Source of the DNA: Geosiphon pyriformis
Taxonomy: Eukaryota; Glomeromycota; Glomeromycetes; Archaeosporales; Geosiphonaceae
DNA: 64,000 nucleotides
Direction of reading: 5' to 3'
NCBI GenBank assembly: GCA_016748015.1
Contig: JAAOMT010000436.1
Location: 1,235,660-1,299,659 of the forward strand
Shown here: one piece after another, positions 60,894 through 64,000 of the stretch
How positions within the stretch are numbered: the stretch's first letter is position 1
How the letters are laid out: every line of letters begins with the position of its first letter
Translations under genes and position numbers: made by a program
Notes under the pieces: model-generated
The model's input: only the letters and a program-made list of their open reading frames with translations
Told to the model about the DNA's origin: nothing
The model's database searches: none

Positions 60894-61328
60894 GGAACGT
60901 CAAAGCGTAAAGCTAAAGGTAAGGAGTTGGATTGGGACGTATTCTTTTTCAACTCTCAATCAATCTTTCATCTTTAAGTTGAGGAAAAAAGCACAAAGAA
61001 GCTTCGCATTGAGGAAACGGAAGCAGATGAAATCAGCTCAGACGAGCAAAAAGAGAGTCAGGCGTCAGGGAACGATGACTTTCTCGATCAGCTGTATGAA
61101 AAGTTCTTGAGCAGATTAAAATCGTTCAAATGGCATTTTAGTAAGAGGAAATGACGCCTGACTGACCTCTTCCTGTTCGTCGAAGCTGGGTTTATCTACT
61201 TCTGTTTCCTCAATGCAAAGCTTCTTTGTGCCCTTTTCCTCAACTTAAAGATGAAAGATTGATTGAGAGTTGACAAAGAATACGTCCCATTCCAACTCCT
61301 TACCTTTAGCTTTGCCCTTTGACGTTCC
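60894..61328. repeat. Inverted repeat, 175-bp arms, about 84-bp loop, coding origin
   Basis: The left arm (60894-61067) matches the right arm (61152-61328) in reverse complement, at roughly nine bases in ten. Each arm, read inward, codes for a GTSK-x-KAKGKEL-x-WDVFF segment, then after a TTTAAG acceptor-like site a VEEK-x-TKKL-x-IEETE segment. The two copies have diverged at amino-acid level (for example LRIEETEADEISS against LCIEETEVDKPSF). It therefore arose by inverted duplication of an exon-bearing fragment. A transcript through it would fold into a long hairpin. Confidence 0.75.
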
Positions 61329-63069
61329 TCCCTTATTATGATTTTTCGGCTGACATTTTCACCACTAAGTATTTCAGTGAGAAGGCGTGCACATATTACA
61401 TTGTGAGTAAGGAACTACATCACGCGATGTCATTTTAACAAGAGGAAAAAACACTAACCAAACTTTTTTCAAATGCCTTCAGTTTCTTCAGGATAGCTAA
61501 AGTGTGATCTGGGAACCAATTAATTAAGCGCCTGATATCGCTTGACAAGACATCATGAGAGCCCTTTATCATCACATTCGTTTGGTTATAAATCTTATCC
61601 CATTTTGAAATATTTCCCCAGCTAGAGATGGGTTGCTTCCAGTATTCTGTATTATATTTGTTAACGTATGAAGAAAATATAAAATAATACTAATAATAAA
61701 AAAGTAATTACGAGGGCATTTGAGCTTCTTGATCATGTAAATTAATAGTTCCAAGGAAGACATTGAACGGGTGGAAAATTTGGGGTGTTAAAAAAGCTGG
61801 TGATAGAAGGATGCGTATGTAAGACGAGGTATTAGCGTTGCAATGTCAGGCAAAAAACAAAGGATTGGGAAGTATGAAAAAAAGAGCAAAAACAAACGAA
61901 AGTAAACATCGTGACCATACTCTTTCTAGTCACCATCATAGTCAACGTCATATGAGAATTCACAATTCTCATTTGGATATTTTCAATGCCAGCATGTCCT
62001 TGTGTCAAGGGATTTTCATTGTAAAACCATCTAAAGTTGGAAATCAAAAATAGTTTGACTATCATGTACACATTAAAAAATCATACGGTTCAAGAAGTTC
62101 AAGTGCTCCTTCAGGACTTTCGCAACTGAAAGTCCCTTTAAAATAATGTTATATTAAAGAACGCTTCTCTCAACAAGTGGCTGTCAAATTTACTGTCAAA
62201 AATCACCAAAATGGGGTTGGTACGCTCATAAATTGTTGAAGAAAACTTTATCCTAAGGCCAATTAAAGTATACAAATGCAAAAGTGGTGTACTGAAATAT
62301 CGGGGTGTACGCATTTCTAAGTGATCCCAGAAGAACTCACTTGGAAGGAGTTTGCTCTTTGGTGAATTCTCTCCCTCTTTTTCGTTCTATAAACGGGTTA
62401 AGGGTACTAATGGGATGTTTCAAATTAAATATATGTATATAGTCTGAAGACGATATTTTCTAATTTTCAAACAAATTAATAGGTTATCAATGGGGTAATA
62501 CTATATTTTCTCTTTAGTAGGATTACACAACTCTTCCGCGCCTTTCCTCTAGTTTCGAATGAAATTTATCTATTCGAAGAATTTCACCAAGTGGTCTTGG
62601 AAATATCTCATTTAAAAGAATAAAGCGCCATTCTTGAAGGTGGGAAATTTTGAGGTCAGGAACGTGTTAATCACCCTATCGGAGAATTTATCATTTGAAA
62701 AATGCCAGATAAAGTAGTTACAGAAATTAAAAAAATTCAAACTTCCTAATAGTTATTGAACCGATATTTCCTATATATTAATAAATCCATTTCTAAAATA
62801 AACATTTTTCTTATGAGAATACCTGCCAAAAGGCTGAGGAAAGGACTTCTTTTTTTTTTTTTAATTGATGTTTTAACTAAATGAGAATAATAACTTTTTA
62901 TCGTTATTGTTTTCGTGATATATCGAAGTTAAACGTTCAAGTAACGATTTCCAAGCCTACTTACTGGAAGACATAATACACGAACGAAAGAATTTATTTA
63001 AAATAATGCTTTTATTGTTTAAGTATACAAAAAAATCAATGTTTAATCATAAAAAAAGATTATAGTTAA

Positions 63070-63072
<3 letters not shown>
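61329..63072. other. Intergenic DNA without recognisable genes
   Basis: Mixed composition. Overlapping frames at 61572-61763 and 61832-62071 on both strands show no family features. Nothing else was identified. Confidence 0.45.
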
Positions 63073-63103
<31 letters not shown>

Positions 63104-63104
63104 T
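63073..63104. repeat. ATT microsatellite
   Basis: About ten ATT units. Confidence 0.9.
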
Positions 63105-63239
63105 ATTTTTATTTAATTTTTCAAGTAAATATTACAATTAAAAAATTGATACCTGTACAATTAAAATTATATATACAAGAAAATTTTAATATTTTATAAA
63201 AATATTCAATTATATATATATATATATATTAATTTTACA

Positions 63240-63240
<1 letters not shown>

Positions 63241-63290
<50 letters not shown>
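63241..63290. repeat. ATT microsatellite
   Basis: About 17 ATT units, directly downstream (plus-strand sense) of a TA run and close to the LINE 3' fragment. Confidence 0.9.
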
Positions 63291-63291
<1 letters not shown>

Positions 63292-63342
63292 ATTATTAAT
63301 AATTTTTTAAATGGTTTATTTTTTTTAATTGTTTAATAAAGT

Positions 63343-63440
63343 GTGGCCCCCAATCACTATTTCTATATACATATAATAAACGTAGCTCATGCTTTGTCCA
63401 CGCGTGACCAGCCACCCAGTCAAGACAACAACTTAAAAAG
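63343..63440 (-). mobile_element. LINE 3'-end fragment (5'-truncated copy)
   Basis: Read on the minus strand it matches the 3' UTR of the LINE at 33.4 kb and of the copy at 5.2 kb: plus-strand words GACCAGCCACCCAGTCAAGAC here against GATCAGCCACTCAGACCAGTC there, and CAATCACTATTTC against TAAACACTATCTA. Only about 100 bp remain, as expected of a LINE insertion cut short during reverse transcription. The ATT microsatellite on its tail side may have grown from the A-rich tail. Confidence 0.6.
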
Positions 63441-64000
63441 TATTTATATTTAATTTTATTGATTTTTATAATAATAAATTAATCAAGTAAAATTAAAATA
63501 TATAAATTAAATTCATCCAGGATTTTGTTCACTATGATTAGGAGTTGACTATATGCCAAATTAAAATATGTTGAATATGATATAATTTCTAAAATTATGT
63601 ATGCAAACAAACTTTAATAATTACGTATTTGAAAAAATATTCACGGACTCATGTTAAATTGGATAATTACATCATTAATCTTTTAATCTTTAATCAATTG
63701 GTACATTGTAGAAAAATTCGGTGATCATTTTAAATCTTGTGAACAAAACATGTTTAAATGGTGACATAAAATTGACAACAATGATAAATATTCACGGGAG
63801 ATGAAAGAATGCACTCAACTCAAGTGATGTCAGAGAGATGAAAGAGTAAATTATTATTAGAAATTTTCAGAGATGGGCGGGTAAAACGTATAAAAAAGAT
63901 TGATCAAGCCAGGTAAAAAGTAACGAAACAAATCTCAAAAGAAAGAAGAATTATAAAATCCTTTTTTTTTTTTTTTTTTTTCCCTCTAAAATCTTAATTT
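63441..64000. other. Intergenic DNA at the window edge
   Basis: AT-rich at first, then mixed. A 20-base T run lies at 63962-63981. No gene seen; a promoter of a gene beyond the window is possible. Confidence 0.4.

Noticed and set aside
1-64000. tRNA, rRNA and CRISPR arrays
   Set aside because: I looked for T-loop words, rRNA cores and regularly spaced identical repeats and found none that held up; short repeats present are microsatellites, LTRs or tandem repeats described above.

Overview
The window reads as nuclear DNA of a filamentous, early-diverging fungus, most likely an arbuscular mycorrhizal fungus (Glomeromycotina, Rhizophagus-like). The reasons are very AT-rich DNA, genes with many short GT-AG introns (up to 18 exons), fungus-specific proteins (Opy2, Tvp18, Zn2Cys6 factor, Gcn4-type bZIP, Ame1-like kinetochore protein) and long tracts of decayed retrotransposons between compact gene islands. 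The species was not checked by any search. All exon models come from reading splice sites and frames by eye; each main model closes in frame over its whole length, except Tvp18, which needs one non-canonical junction.

Layout. 1-1066: 5' part of an Opy2-like membrane anchor gene (minus). 2.4-12.2 kb: AT-rich block, recognisable as one LTR retrotransposon (3420-12183; LTRs TG...CA, 4-bp TTAC target duplication) whose interior has lost its genes and holds a reversed, internally deleted LINE copy (5212-6492). 13.2-24.6 kb, minus strand: Zn2Cys6 regulator, V-ATPase subunit c'' (VMA16), an SVIP-like p97/VCP-interacting protein, Tvp18, and a Gcn4/CPC1-type bZIP with two upstream ORFs. 26.7-33.5 kb: a full-length non-LTR retrotransposon (plus) killed almost only by point mutations: 20 stops in ORF2 without a frameshift. 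33.5-38.1 kb: AT-rich DNA with palindromic motifs at both ends and a 3 x 114-bp tandem repeat. 39.2-59.5 kb: gene-dense island with biotin synthase, an unknown coiled-coil protein, mitochondrial ribosomal protein uS5m, an AIFM3-like Rieske/flavoprotein, a class I/II aminotransferase, Mediator subunit MED18, UTP6, RAD6/UBC2 and a CENP-U/Ame1-like kinetochore protein. 59.3-61.3 kb: a promoter with three ACGCGT boxes, a poorly resolved plus-strand gene, and a 175-bp inverted repeat of coding origin. 61.3-64 kb: intergenic DNA with ATT microsatellites and a third LINE 3' fragment.

The genes are mostly housekeeping (vacuolar acidification, Golgi membrane, biotin, mitochondrial translation, Mediator, ribosome biogenesis, ubiquitination, kinetochore) and form no metabolic cluster. 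Shared regulation is suggested only at divergent promoters: unknown protein/uS5m (about 120 bp), UTP6/RAD6 (264 bp), kinetochore gene/hypothetical gene. The strongest unusual signal is the mode of transposon decay: transition-dominated, C/G to T/A mutation that removes catalytic residues but keeps frames and element ends readable. I saw no tRNA, rRNA or CRISPR array, and nothing that amounts to a wholly new system.
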